A DNA stretch of 64,000 nt from CAZDQL01 sp964507325 (lineage in GTDB: Bacteria > Planctomycetota > UBA1135 > GCA-002686595), in the NCBI GenBank assembly GCA_964507325.1, contig CAZDQL010000008.1, forward strand, positions 1-64,000. The letters run 5' to 3'. Shown in pieces: positions 1 to 8,841 of the stretch. Under the pieces are notes generated by a model. It made no database searches, was not told the origin of the DNA, and was given only the letters and a program-made list of their open reading frames with translations. Both the position numbers and the translations under genes were made by a program. Every line of letters begins with the position of its first letter. The stretch's first letter is position 1.

Positions 1-87
1 CCCCCGCGGCTCCCGGCCGCGTTGCGCCTTCGTCAACGTCGCTACGGCTACGCCCCCCTCGACGCGCCTGCCGGGGAGCCGCGGGGG
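1..87. repeat. Inverted repeat upstream of exbD
   Basis: Bases 1-14 (CCCCCGCGGCTCCC) pair perfectly with bases 74-87, leaving a loop of about 59 bases. Frame 1 is open from base 1 to a TAG at 124-126, directly before the ATG at 127. The stretch could therefore be the 3' end of an upstream gene, or an intergenic hairpin between operon genes. Codon third positions in that frame are less GC-biased than in neighbouring genes, so I favour non-coding. Confidence 0.4.
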
Positions 88-126
88 GGCGGCAGGCGCA
101 CACGAACCACCGACCCAGGACACTAG

Positions 127-534
127 ATGCACATCCAGTCCCAGGACGGCGAGTCCCTCGCCATGAACCTGGCGCCGATGATCGACGTCGTCTTCCTGCT
201 GCTGATCTTCTTCATGGTGGCCACCACCTTCATCGAGCGGGAGAAGGAGATGGGGGTCGAGCTCCCCCAGGCGGAGTCGGGCGTCGAAGAGCCCGCCGAC
301 TTCGACGAGCTGGTGATCAACCTCCTCGAGGACGGCACGGTCAAGGTCAACGGTCGCCCCTTGGACGAGGATGGGCTGCGCGAGACGATCGAGCGCGTCG
401 CGCGCGCCAAGCCCGACACCCCGGTCACCATCCGCGGGGACCGGGAGGTCGCCTACCAGCGCGTCGTCTCCGTCATGGACACCTGTCGCCTGACAGGGCT
501 TTCCGACATCGGGCTGATGACCCTGGAGCGCTGA
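127..534 (+). CDS. exbD: ExbD/TolR-family biopolymer transport protein
   Basis: This is a small inner-membrane protein of the ExbD/TolR family, which with ExbB/TolQ turns proton flow into motion of a periplasmic partner. It has 135 residues. A short cytoplasmic N-terminus is followed by one membrane helix (about residues 16-37) starting with the family motif APMIDVVFLLLIFF. The Asp in PMID is the proton-carrying residue in the family. The periplasmic domain ends in the usual pattern of about 85 residues with a GDREV-type strand. An AGGA sits seven bases before the ATG. The next gene starts 12 bases downstream, so the two are probably co-transcribed. No ExbB partner is visible, and it may lie upstream of the window. 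Confidence 0.9.
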   Translation: MHIQSQDGESLAMNLAPMIDVVFLLLIFFMVATTFIEREKEMGVELPQAESGVEEPADFDELVINLLEDGTVKVNGRPLDEDGLRETIERVARAKPDTPVTIRGDREVAYQRVVSVMDTCRLTGLSDIGLMTLER

Positions 535-546
535 GTCGGAGGGGAC

Positions 547-3500
547 GTGCGACGCCACCTGACCAAGAACGTCGTCATTGTCCTGGCGCTGATCGCGGCG
601 GGCTTCCTCGTCGCGTGGCTGCGCTTCCGCCCCCTCTTGGGGAGCGAGGGGCGCTACACCGACGGGGTGCACCACTACGACGTGGCCGACGGAGGCGCGG
701 TGCGCTACGCGGTCTGGGATCGTCCGCTGCCCTTCCCGGGGGAGATCGGGAGCTCCGACGCGGAGCGCAGCGCCACCGTCTCCCCCGACGGCCGCTACCT
801 GGTCTTCTGCGTCGGGGAACGGGGCTTGGGGGCGGACCTGTACCTGGCGGAGCTCGACGGTGGTCGCGCCCTGGAGCCGCGCCCCCTGGCTCCCCTGAAC
901 AGCGCCGCCGACGAATGGGCTCCGCGCTTCGGCGCAGGGGCGCTCTTCTTCGCCAGCGACCGGGTCGGGACGTCGGGGAAGCTCGACCTCTACCGCGCCG
1001 ACTACCAGAACGGGGTCTTCGGGGAGCCGGTGCGGCTCGCGGGGACGATCAACTCCGAGGCGGACGACAGCGATCCTGCGCCGGTGCCGGGGAGCGACGC
1101 GATCGTCTTCGCCTCCGACCGGGGGACCGGGCGACTGGCGCACTACGACCTGTGGATCGCGCGTCCGACCGAGGGGGCCGACGACGGAACGCCCGCCGAC
1201 TGGGATCTGGAGCCCCTCGCTGCGCTGAACTCCCCCTTCGACGAACGCGATCCGGCCTTCACCGCCGACGGCCGCACCCTCTTCCTCGCCTCCGACCGCG
1301 AGCCGACCGCGGGCGGGTTCGACCTCTACCGCAGCGCCCTCGGCACCGAGGGGTGGGTGCCCCCCGTGCCCCTGGTGGGGGTGAACAGCCCACGCTCCGA
1401 GCGCGGGCCCTCCCCCTCGCGCGACGGCTTCGAGCTGGTCTTCAGCAGCGAGGATCTCCGCGGCCCTCAGGGGCAGGTGACCGGAGAGCTGGCGCCGGAG
1501 GGGGCCGAGCCGCACGCGGCGGAGCTCTACCGGGCGCGCAGCCTGGAGCTCTTCCGGGAGCCGGGTCCGCCGGTGGGGTGGCGCGAGCTCCTGGTGGTCG
1601 TCGCGCTCCTGCTGCTCGCCCTCCTGGCGTGGCTCGCCAAGCGCTGGGAGGACCTGGAGATCCTCTACAAGTGCGTGCTCGTCTCCCTGGTGGTGCACTT
1701 CCTCCTGATGTGGTGGCTCAGGGACGTCTACCCGCCCGAAACCGAGTACGAGCTGCACGGGGAGTCGGACCGCATCCGCGTCCGGCTCGTCGCCGACTCC
1801 GTCAGTGCTGGAGCGCGCAACGCCGAGCGGGGCGGAGAGCTAGACGCGGCGCGTACCGACGCGCAAGACGAGCGCGTGGCGGCGCGCGCCGCCACCGCCG
1901 CATTGCCGGTGCAGAGCGACGCCGCGCCGCGGGAGACGGCGGGGGAGCGCGCGCGCCGTGCCGCGGATCCGACCCCCGCCCGCTCGGGAGAGCGCACCCT
2001 GGAACGCAGCAGCGCGGAACCGCCCGCAGTCGCGGTGACCGCCCGCGCGGAGGCATTCGAGCGGCTGGCGACCGCCGCCGTTCCCCTGGTCTCCGTCCCG
2101 TCGGAGACGGGAGGGCGCGAGCCGGTGCGGGCGAGCGAGAGCGCGGTCCGCCGCGAGGCGACGTCCAGCTCCTCGCTGGGGGAGGCGACCCCCGACGTCT
2201 GGCGTCCGGCGCGGGGCGCCCAGAGCGGCGGGTCCCCCGCCGCGCGAGCACCGGGCGCCCAGGCGAGCCTGGAGAGACCGAGCGGCGAGACGGCTCCCCA
2301 GCCGGTGGCGATCGCCCACCCCGACGAGGTCCACCGGCGCTTGGAGGGCGAGGCGAGCGAGCTCCCCCTCGACGCGAGCCGGCTGGCGACGCGCGCGGAG
2401 CGCTCCACGCCCAGTGCGCAGCGCCGGGAGTCCACCTGGAGCACGCCGCCTCCGGCCGGGTCGCCCCTCCCCGCGTCTTCTCCGAGAGCGCCCCCCTCCC
2501 GCGATCGGATCGAAGAGCCGGGGCCGAGCCTCCCCGACGCCGATCCCGCCAGCGAGCCCCTGGGCACTGCGCGCGGACTTCCCGCGGTGGCCCTGCTCGA
2601 CGGGGGGATGGAGGCCCCGCCTGTAGCGGCGCAGGCCCCCCGGCCCTCGGACGACCTCCTCCCGCAGACGACGGCGGCAGCAGAGCTCCCGCGGAACCCC
2701 CGATCGACTGCGCCGGCCCCTCGCCACTCGCCGGTGGAGCCGGTCGCCTCGATCGAGGTGGAGCGCTCCGCCAGCGCGCGGGAGCTCTCGCGAGCCGAGC
2801 CGCAGGATCCCGACCACCTCCCCAGCACCTCTTCGGAGGCGGCGCCCGCGCGCCGCTCTCCCTCTCCGGTCGCGCTCCCGCCGCTGCGCGATCGGATCGA
2901 CACCCCGGTGGCCTCGAGGGAAGCCGAGGTGGGCGCCCCAGAACGCCCGCGCGAGCTCGCCGTGGGTTCCCTGGCCCTCTCCGAGACCTCCTTCGATCGA
3001 CGGCGGGAGGTCGCCTCCAGCGGGCCCCAACGCTTCCAACGCCGGGAGCGGGCACCCGACCCCGCACCCACCCCCTCCTTCCGAGCGCTGGAGTCCGCCG
3101 ACCGCACGACCGCGATCGCGGCCGCGGCCCCCGCGCCTCCGACCCGCTGGGAGCACACTCCCTATCGCTCGCGCGCGGGAGCCGAGAAGCTGCGCGCCCT
3201 CGACCTGCACGGCGGCTCGGAGGAGACGGAGCGGGCGGTGGCGGCCGGTCTGGCCTACCTGGCGGAGCACCAGGCCCGCGCCGGCCACTGGGGCTCCGGG
3301 CGGGAGTGGAGCGACAAGTACCGCCGGGTGGCGATCGGCAAGACCGGTCTCGCCACCCTGGCCTTCCTCGGGGCGGGGCACACCCAGGACTCGGAGAGCG
3401 AGTACTCGCCGGTGGTGGAGCGCGCCCTCGACTTCCTGCTCGAGAGCCAGGACGAGCCCACCGGTCACTTCGGGAACTCCGGCGCCTACAGCCACGGCAT

Positions 3501-4269
3501 CGCGACCTACGCCCTGGCGGAGTGCTACGCCCTGACGGGGGACGAGCGCCTGCGCGCTCCCCTCGAGGCGGCCGTGGCCTGGATCCAGGAGCACCAACAC
3601 CACGGCCGCGATCCCCGCTTCCACGGGGGCTGGGGCTACTACTACCCCGACGGCGCCCGCTTCGATCGCTGGCCCCGCGCCTCGGTCAGCGCCTGGCAGG
3701 TGATGGCCCTGGAATCGGCGCGGCTCGGAGGCCTGGAGGTCCCCGACGACGTCTTCGCCGACGCGCGCGCCTTCCTGCGCAACGCCTGGGACGCGCGCCG
3801 TGGGGCCTTCCGCTACAGCCACGACCCCCAGCGGCTGAACGGGGACTACGCCATCCTGCCCGGCTCCACCCCGGCGACGATCTTCGCCCTGTCAATCCTC
3901 GGCGACGACGTGTCGGGGCCCGAGTTCGGCCCGGCGCGGACCTTCGTGCTCGAGCGTGCGCCGCGGCGCTACCGCTTCACCGGCACCGACGACTTCGTGC
4001 ACCGCGCCCGGGGCAACCTGTACTTCTGGTACTACGCCACCCTGGCCCTCTTCCGGGCGGGGGGAGAGCCGTGGGAGCAGTGGAACGAGGCGATGAAGGC
4101 CACCCTGATCGCGGCCCAGGAGGAGGATGGATCCTGGCGGCCGATCTCGGTCTACGCCCGCGACTACGCGGGGGACCGCGACGACGACCGCGCCTACACC
4201 ACGGCGATGTGCGTCTTGACCCTCGAGGTGTACTACCGCTATTTCACGCCCCTGCTCGAGGTGGAGTAG
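547..4269 (+). CDS. Large membrane protein: PD40 beta-propeller, two TM helices, disordered linker, squalene-cyclase-like toroid
   Basis: This 1240-residue protein starts at GTG with a GGAGGGG ribosome site just upstream. Residues 8-25 form a signal anchor. Residues 60-310 hold five PD40/TolB-type propeller repeats (patterns SPDGRYLVF, ALFFASDR, AIVFASDR, TLFLASDR, ELVFSSED). Two membrane helices follow at about 344-361 and 373-390. Residues 415-870 are a low-complexity linker rich in Ala, Pro, Ser, Arg and Glu. Residues 871-1240 resemble the alpha-alpha toroid of the squalene cyclase/prenyltransferase fold, with DGSW-type repeats near the end. I see no clear cyclase active-site DxDD, so enzymatic function is not assumed. 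Coupling to the preceding exbD suggests a TonB-like role as the moved partner; this is inference. Confidence 0.75.
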   Translation: MRRHLTKNVVIVLALIAAGFLVAWLRFRPLLGSEGRYTDGVHHYDVADGGAVRYAVWDRPLPFPGEIGSSDAERSATVSPDGRYLVFCVGERGLGADLYLAELDGGRALEPRPLAPLNSAADEWAPRFGAGALFFASDRVGTSGKLDLYRADYQNGVFGEPVRLAGTINSEADDSDPAPVPGSDAIVFASDRGTGRLAHYDLWIARPTEGADDGTPADWDLEPLAALNSPFDERDPAFTADGRTLFLASDREPTAGGFDLYRSALGTEGWVPPVPLVGVNSPRSERGPSPSRDGFELVFSSEDLRGPQGQVTGELAPEGAEPHAAELYRARSLELFREPGPPVGWRELLVVVALLLLALLAWLAKRWEDLEILYKCVLVSLVVHFLLMWWLRDVYPPETEYELHGESDRIRVRLVADSVSAGARNAERGGELDAARTDAQDERVAARAATAALPVQSDAAPRETAGERARRAADPTPARSGERTLERSSAEPPAVAVTARAEAFERLATAAVPLVSVPSETGGREPVRASESAVRREATSSSSLGEATPDVWRPARGAQSGGSPAARAPGAQASLERPSGETAPQPVAIAHPDEVHRRLEGEASELPLDASRLATRAERSTPSAQRRESTWSTPPPAGSPLPASSPRAPPSRDRIEEPGPSLPDADPASEPLGTARGLPAVALLDGGMEAPPVAAQAPRPSDDLLPQTTAAAELPRNPRSTAPAPRHSPVEPVASIEVERSASARELSRAEPQDPDHLPSTSSEAAPARRSPSPVALPPLRDRIDTPVASREAEVGAPERPRELAVGSLALSETSFDRRREVASSGPQRFQRRERAPDPAPTPSFRALESADRTTAIAAAAPAPPTRWEHTPYRSRAGAEKLRALDLHGGSEETERAVAAGLAYLAEHQARAGHWGSGREWSDKYRRVAIGKTGLATLAFLGAGHTQDSESEYSPVVERALDFLLESQDEPTGHFGNSGAYSHGIATYALAECYALTGDERLRAPLEAAVAWIQEHQHHGRDPRFHGGWGYYYPDGARFDRWPRASVSAWQVMALESARLGGLEVPDDVFADARAFLRNAWDARRGAFRYSHDPQRLNGDYAILPGSTPATIFALSILGDDVSGPEFGPARTFVLERAPRRYRFTGTDDFVHRARGNLYFWYYATLALFRAGGEPWEQWNEAMKATLIAAQEEDGSWRPISVYARDYAGDRDDDRAYTTAMCVLTLEVYYRYFTPLLEVE

Positions 4270-4280
4270 GCGCCCGACTC

Positions 4281-5549
4281 CTAGCGCTGGAGCATCTTCA
4301 GCTCGTAGTCGAGGGTCGCGCGCAGCGCCCGCCGCAGGGTGTCGATGTGGGAGCGCGACAACCCCGCGCCCTCGTACTCGAGCACCACGGCGGGCAGCCA
4401 GACTTCCTCCAGGGGCACCAGCTCGAGGCCTGTGACCAGTCGCTGTTCGAGGTCGGCCATGTGCCCCGCCCCGTAGAAGACGGCCACCCGGGCGAGCTCC
4501 GGCTCCTCCTCCAGGACGGCGGCCAACTCCTCGAGCACGACGTCGTTGCGGCGGTCGATCAGGACCTCGAGCCACCCCTCGAGCCCCAGGGGCATGGCGG
4601 CCATCAACTCGTCCGCGCGGGCCAGCGTCTCGATGCCGACGAGCTTCATCGCCGAGCGCCCCCCCTCGGTGGAGCCGAGGAGCTTCAGCATGCGACTCGC
4701 GGCCCCCTCGAAGAGGGAGCCGCCGGAGAGGGCCTCCAGGAGCGGGGAGGCGTCACTCCCCTGCTCCTCGAAGAGGGCGCGCAGCTCGGAGACGGAGACG
4801 TCGCAGTTGCGCCAGCGATCGCCGAGGTAGTTGATCGCCTCGAGCTGGAAGGCCAGACCCAGGGCGTCCGCCATGTTCTTCTGCAGGCCCGCGGGTTCGA
4901 AGGGCCCCACCTCCGGTGCGCGCACCTCGAGGTCGGCGGCGCTGCCCTCGCCCCCGGGGGCCAGATCGGAGCCGAGGCTCCTGGCCCGGAAGGGCTCGTC
5001 GCCGTCGGGAGCTTCGCTCCCCGGCGCGAGCTCGATCCAGCGCCCCCAAGCGTCCGAGAGCGCCAGGGCGATGCGCGCCGCGGCGAGGGGGTCCTGCGCG
5101 GCGGTGACCAGGTCGCCGGTGGTCGCGGGGATGCGACCCGTGTCCTGGCGGAAGCGGGTGGCCGCGGCCACCAGGAGCTCGAGGCGCCGCTCCGTCGCCT
5201 CCACCCGGGCGCGCTCCGCGGGGTGCAGGGTGTCGAGCCCGGCGTTCCGCGGACGGTCGGTCACCTGCTCGTAGAGCACCAGATCGTGGTCGTCGAGCAA
5301 GCTCTGGAGCGCGCCGTAGTAGCTGCGTTCACCCAGGTGCACCGCGCCCACCAGGGAGACCACGGTGGCGGGGCCCTCCTCCCGTCGCGCCAGGAAGGTC
5401 TTGATCGCCACCTCCAGACTCAGGGCGTTCGGGGTGGCGGTCTGGCGCACGTAGCCCGCGGAGAAGGTGGGCTCTTGAGCCGTCGCGGGAGGGATGCAGA
5501 GCAGAGCTGCGACGAGGAGGGGCGCGTGGAGTTGCATGGTGACGTCCAT
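4281..5549 (-). CDS. TraB/GumN-like exported protein with an inserted GspG-like domain
   Basis: The 422-residue protein begins with a signal peptide (the h-region reads LLVAALLCIP and cleavage is likely near TAQ-E). The N-terminal motif VVSLVGAVHLG (residues 63-73) and the C-terminal VFYGAGHM (357-364) match the two GxxH boxes of the TraB/PrgY/GumN family, whose proposed activity is metal-dependent proteolysis. Between them, residues 117-208 look like the globular part of the type II secretion major pseudopilin GspG: a helix, TGRIPAT, DAWGRWIELAPG, then SLGSDLAPGGEG. The prepilin leader and hydrophobic helix are missing. ATG codons at residues 1 and 5 are both possible starts. The gene is convergent with 547-4269 and divergent from 5627-6622. 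Confidence 0.7.
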   Translation of the reverse strand: MDVTMQLHAPLLVAALLCIPPATAQEPTFSAGYVRQTATPNALSLEVAIKTFLARREEGPATVVSLVGAVHLGERSYYGALQSLLDDHDLVLYEQVTDRPRNAGLDTLHPAERARVEATERRLELLVAAATRFRQDTGRIPATTGDLVTAAQDPLAAARIALALSDAWGRWIELAPGSEAPDGDEPFRARSLGSDLAPGGEGSAADLEVRAPEVGPFEPAGLQKNMADALGLAFQLEAINYLGDRWRNCDVSVSELRALFEEQGSDASPLLEALSGGSLFEGAASRMLKLLGSTEGGRSAMKLVGIETLARADELMAAMPLGLEGWLEVLIDRRNDVVLEELAAVLEEEPELARVAVFYGAGHMADLEQRLVTGLELVPLEEVWLPAVVLEYEGAGLSRSHIDTLRRALRATLDYELKMLQR

Positions 5550-5626
5550 GATCGTCGCACCCAGCGGCGGTGGGAAGGCCGGATACCGCTCGAGCCGCGT
5601 GCATCCCGCCCCCAGGGGTAGTGAGA

Positions 5627-6622
5627 ATGGCCGACATGGGGCGCGCCTTCCTCCTCCACAGCGCGGGCTCCCGCCGCCGACGCGGGCAGTCCCTGGCCGA
5701 GACCGTCGCGGCCGGGCTGCGCGAGCGCGGCTGGCGGGTCGACGGTCCGCACCGCACCGCGGTCGACGGGCAGCGCGGGGACGCGGCGGGGCTCGCTCTG
5801 GAAGCGGCGCAGAGCGGGGCGGACCTGGTGGTGGTGGTCGGGGGGGACGGCACCCTGCGCCAGGTCGTCTCGGCGCTGGGGGAGGACGCGCGGGGGCTCG
5901 CGGTGGGGCTGGTCCCCGCGGGGAACGCCAACGTCGTCGCCCAGGAGTTCGGTCTGAGTGGAAAGCTGCACTCCGTCCTGGAGGTCCTGGACCGCGGGGA
6001 GGACCGCGCTCTCGATGCCCTCTGCGTCCAGGCCGATCGACGGGAGCTGGGTCGGGCCCTGGCGATGGTGGGGGTGGGTTGGGAGGGGCGGACGGCGCGC
6101 TGGGTGGGGTGGACCCGCTCGCTCGCGGGAGTGGGGAGGATCTACCGCAATGCCCTCGGCGCCGACGGGCTCTACCTCGCGTGCGGGCTCGCGGCGATGG
6201 TGCGGCTCGGGCTGCCGCGTCTCGCGATCGAGGTCGACGGCGAACCGCTGGCGGGGAGTTTCGCGGACGTGGAGGTGTCGAACGTCGCCACCTACGCCAA
6301 GCGGATGCGCCTCTGCCCGGACGCGCGCGCCGACGACGGGTGGCTCGACCTCCAGCTCCGGCGCCACGGCTTTCCTCCCACGGTCGCAGCCGCTCTCGCC
6401 TGCGCCGGGGTGGGTGCCCGAGCCCCGCGTTTCCTCGCCCAACTGCACCGGGCGCGGCGTGTCCGGGTTGTGTCGGATAGCGATTTCGAATGGCAGCTCG
6501 ACGGCGACTTCGCCGGGCAGTCGCGGGAGCTCGAAGTGAGCGTGCTGCCGCAGAGCTGGCTCCTCAGGGTGCCCAGCACGCCACGGTGCCCGCACGCCAG
6601 GGAGACTGTGGCGGGAACGTAA
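5627..6622 (+). CDS. Diacylglycerol kinase-like lipid kinase
   Basis: This is a 331-residue protein of the DAGK catalytic (YegS/DgkB) superfamily, which phosphorylates diacylglycerol, sphingoid bases or related lipids with ATP at the inner membrane. Residues 72-76 are the nucleotide-binding GGDGT motif, followed at about residue 95 by PAGNANVVAQEFGL, the equivalent of the family GTGN segment. The usual second beta-sandwich domain fills the C-terminus. I chose the ATG at 5627 because AGGGG lies eight bases before it. An in-frame start at 5570 would add 19 unlikely residues. The substrate cannot be told from sequence. A hairpin follows the stop codon. Confidence 0.82.
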   Translation: MADMGRAFLLHSAGSRRRRGQSLAETVAAGLRERGWRVDGPHRTAVDGQRGDAAGLALEAAQSGADLVVVVGGDGTLRQVVSALGEDARGLAVGLVPAGNANVVAQEFGLSGKLHSVLEVLDRGEDRALDALCVQADRRELGRALAMVGVGWEGRTARWVGWTRSLAGVGRIYRNALGADGLYLACGLAAMVRLGLPRLAIEVDGEPLAGSFADVEVSNVATYAKRMRLCPDARADDGWLDLQLRRHGFPPTVAAALACAGVGARAPRFLAQLHRARRVRVVSDSDFEWQLDGDFAGQSRELEVSVLPQSWLLRVPSTPRCPHARETVAGT

Positions 6623-6625
6623 GAA

Positions 6626-6659
6626 GGGACGCGCGGGGCGGGAATCCACCGCGCGTCCC
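6626..6659 (+). terminator. Hairpin after the lipid-kinase gene
   Basis: GGGACGCGCGG at 6626-6636 pairs perfectly with 6649-6659 around a 12-base loop, starting four bases after the TAA. No T-run follows, so it is a possible terminator or mRNA-stabilising end rather than a textbook intrinsic terminator. The rest of the gap to 6879 shows nothing I recognise. Confidence 0.5.
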
Positions 6660-6879
6660 CGAGGCAATCCTCTGACGGTCGCGACTGCCTGCCGTGGTCA
6701 CGTCCGTCACCCGCTAGTAGGTCACCTCCCCCGCGCAGTAACGTCGATTCCTGTGTTTGGGTTCGGTCGCTGACAGGCGCAAATGGGAGCGCCCGGGTGG
6801 CCGGCCGTCACGTCCCGGACCGCCGCCCCGAGTCGCGGCCGGACAGGCCTCCGGGCATCCAGCCAGGGACCCCGGGGAA

Positions 6880-7767
6880 TCAGGCGGAGTCCTCCCCGGG
6901 CTGCGCGTCGGCCCCCGCGTTCTGACTCCCCCGGTCCTGATTCCCTCCGACGAGCCCGAGGATGCTCGTCGTCCAGTTCTCGAGGTACCCGCCCGCTGCG
7001 CTGATGAGGATGCCGGCGGCGATCTGCTCGGCCGACGAGGAGAGGTTCTCCACGAAGGCGCTCGTCACGAGCCCGACGTGGATCGCCGCGTAGACGAGGA
7101 AGCCCGAGATGGCCGCGTACAGGACGCGCAGCGCGCCGGAGATGCGGCAGGCCTCGGCCGAGGCCAGGGGGTCGAAGCGGGTCGGGCCCCGCTGGCGCCG
7201 ACCGATCGAGAGCATGCCTCCGAGCGCTCCCCCGATCAGGGCGATGCAGGCGAGGTGGAACACGGTCGGTTCCGCGGGTGCGTCGTGCGGCCAGGCGGAC
7301 AGCCCGATCGCGCCGAGCGCGACGGCGAGGGCTGCGCCGCCCGTCGCTCCCAGGAGGTAGTTGAGGCGGGCGCGCTTCTCGGCCTGGGTCTCGAGGAAGA
7401 GCCGAGCGTCCTCCAGACCCGCCGCGGCGACCTTCGCCTCCTGCTCCAGGCTGGCGGCGAGCGCGTAGCCGAGGATCGCGCGGAACTGGGCGCGCTCCTC
7501 ATCCGACAGGATCGCCGTCGGGAGCGACTGGACGCGCTGCAGCGCGGCGAGGAACTCGTTCTGCCCTTCGACGAAGTAGGTGCTGGTCGAGCAGACCTTC
7601 CAGTTCTCGCTCGTGTAGACGATGTACTGGTCGGAGACCACGTGGATCTCCCGCACGAGCCCCAGGTCCCAGGGTTCGTCCTCTCCGTCGAGCGTTACCG
7701 CGTAGTGCGCGCCCTCCAGTACCTGGAAGAACGACTCGACCTGTCTCGGGGTGTCGGCTGCGGTCAT
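6880..7767 (-). CDS. Hypothetical four-helix membrane protein
   Basis: I do not recognise this 295-residue protein. The first 135 residues are soluble and probably cytoplasmic, ending in a helical, charged segment (about 90-140). Four hydrophobic segments follow at about 144-162, 172-191, 217-236 and 250-272. The last 20 residues are polar and rich in Gly, Asp and Gln. An AGGAGG lies a few bases before the ATG, so the start is well supported. It is transcribed alone in the same direction as the peptide transporter operon, whose last gene ends at 7882 upstream of it. Functional context is weak. Confidence 0.7.
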   Translation of the reverse strand: MTAADTPRQVESFFQVLEGAHYAVTLDGEDEPWDLGLVREIHVVSDQYIVYTSENWKVCSTSTYFVEGQNEFLAALQRVQSLPTAILSDEERAQFRAILGYALAASLEQEAKVAAAGLEDARLFLETQAEKRARLNYLLGATGGAALAVALGAIGLSAWPHDAPAEPTVFHLACIALIGGALGGMLSIGRRQRGPTRFDPLASAEACRISGALRVLYAAISGFLVYAAIHVGLVTSAFVENLSSSAEQIAAGILISAAGGYLENWTTSILGLVGGNQDRGSQNAGADAQPGEDSA

Positions 7768-7881
7768 CGGAGCTCCTCCTCACCAGCCTAGCCCAACGGC
7801 GGGAACGGTGCCGCGCGGCCTGCGGCCGCGCAGCGCGCCGGGATCTCGTCCTGGGACGCAGCGCGCGCCAGCGGGCCGTCG

Positions 7882-8841
7882 CTAGCGATGGCAGGCGCAG
7901 AGGCGACCGTCGGGGGTGCTCTCGAGGAGCGGTCTCGACCCGGCACACCGGCCGTCGGTGAACACCTCGGGGCAGCGCGGGTGGAAGGCGCATCCCGAGG
8001 GGGGGGCCAGGGGAGTCGGCACGTCGCCTCCCAGGACGATCCGCTCGCGGGTGCGCTCGTACTGGGGATCGGGTCGGGGCACGGCCGCGAGCAGCGCTCG
8101 CGTGTAGGGGTGACTCGGGCGGGCGAAGAGCGCCTCCCGCGGCGCGCACTCCACGACGCGGCCCAGGTACATCACCGCCACCTGCGTCGAGATGTGGCGC
8201 ACCACGGCCAGGTCGTGGGAGATGAAGAGATACGCGATCCGGAAGCGCTCCTGGAGCTCCGCCAGGAGCCCCAGGATCTGCGCTTGGATCGAGACGTCGA
8301 GGGCCGAGACCGGCTCGTCGCAGAGGATGACGTCCGGCTCCAAGGCCAGTGCGCGGGCGATCCCGATCCGCTGGCGTTGGCCGCCGGAGAACTCGTGGGG
8401 ATAGCGGCGCAGGTGGCGGGGATCGAGGCCCACCGCGTCGAGCAGCGCGGCGGCCCTCTGACGCCGAGCGCGCGGTCGGCCGAAGCGGTGGATCGCCAGC
8501 GGCTCGGTCAGGATCGAGAGCACGGTCTGTCGGGGGTCCAGACTGGCGTAGGGGTCCTGGAAGACCATCTGGATCCGCCGCCGGTGGGGAATCCAGGCGC
8601 GGCGGGAGAGCCCCGTGAGCTCGACCCCCCCGAGGCGCACCGAGCCGGAGGTCACCGAGCACAGACCGACGATCGCACGCGCCACCGTCGACTTGCCGCA
8701 CCCCGACTCGCCCACCAGCCCCAGGGTCTCGCCGCGCGGCAGCTGGAGGCTCACCCCGTCGACGGCGCGCAGCCGGCGGCGCCTGACGTGGAAGTCCACG
8801 ACCAGGTCGTCGACGGAGAGGAGGAGCTCACGGTCGGGCAC
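7882..8841 (-). CDS. oppF: Oligopeptide ABC transporter ATP-binding protein OppF
   Basis: This is the second ATPase of the first peptide importer (319 residues). Motifs in order are Walker A GESGCGKST, Q-loop FQDPYASLDP, signature FSGGQRQR, Walker B VILCDEPVSALD and the switch His in ISHDLAVV. The C-terminus has the oligopeptide-ATPase tail with CAFHPRCPEV, a Cys-rich motif typical of OppD/OppF. I chose the GTG at 8841: it lies right after GGAGGAGGAGGAC and overlaps the end of oppD by 14 bases. A GTG at 8958 would add 39 basic residues lying inside oppD. It is the last gene of a five-gene operon. Confidence 0.92.
   Translation of the reverse strand: MPDRELLLSVDDLVVDFHVRRRRLRAVDGVSLQLPRGETLGLVGESGCGKSTVARAIVGLCSVTSGSVRLGGVELTGLSRRAWIPHRRRIQMVFQDPYASLDPRQTVLSILTEPLAIHRFGRPRARRQRAAALLDAVGLDPRHLRRYPHEFSGGQRQRIGIARALALEPDVILCDEPVSALDVSIQAQILGLLAELQERFRIAYLFISHDLAVVRHISTQVAVMYLGRVVECAPREALFARPSHPYTRALLAAVPRPDPQYERTRERIVLGGDVPTPLAPPSGCAFHPRCPEVFTDGRCAGSRPLLESTPDGRLCACHR

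Noticed and set aside
1728..3822. Overlapping long open frames on the minus strand
   Set aside because: They lie opposite the disordered linker of the 547-4269 gene, lack any family motif and reflect base composition.
615..5621. A very long open frame on the plus strand crossing two genes
   Set aside because: It is out of frame with the supported propeller/toroid gene, runs antisense through the TraB-like gene and has the Arg/Gly/Pro/Ala-rich composition typical of shadow frames in GC-rich DNA.
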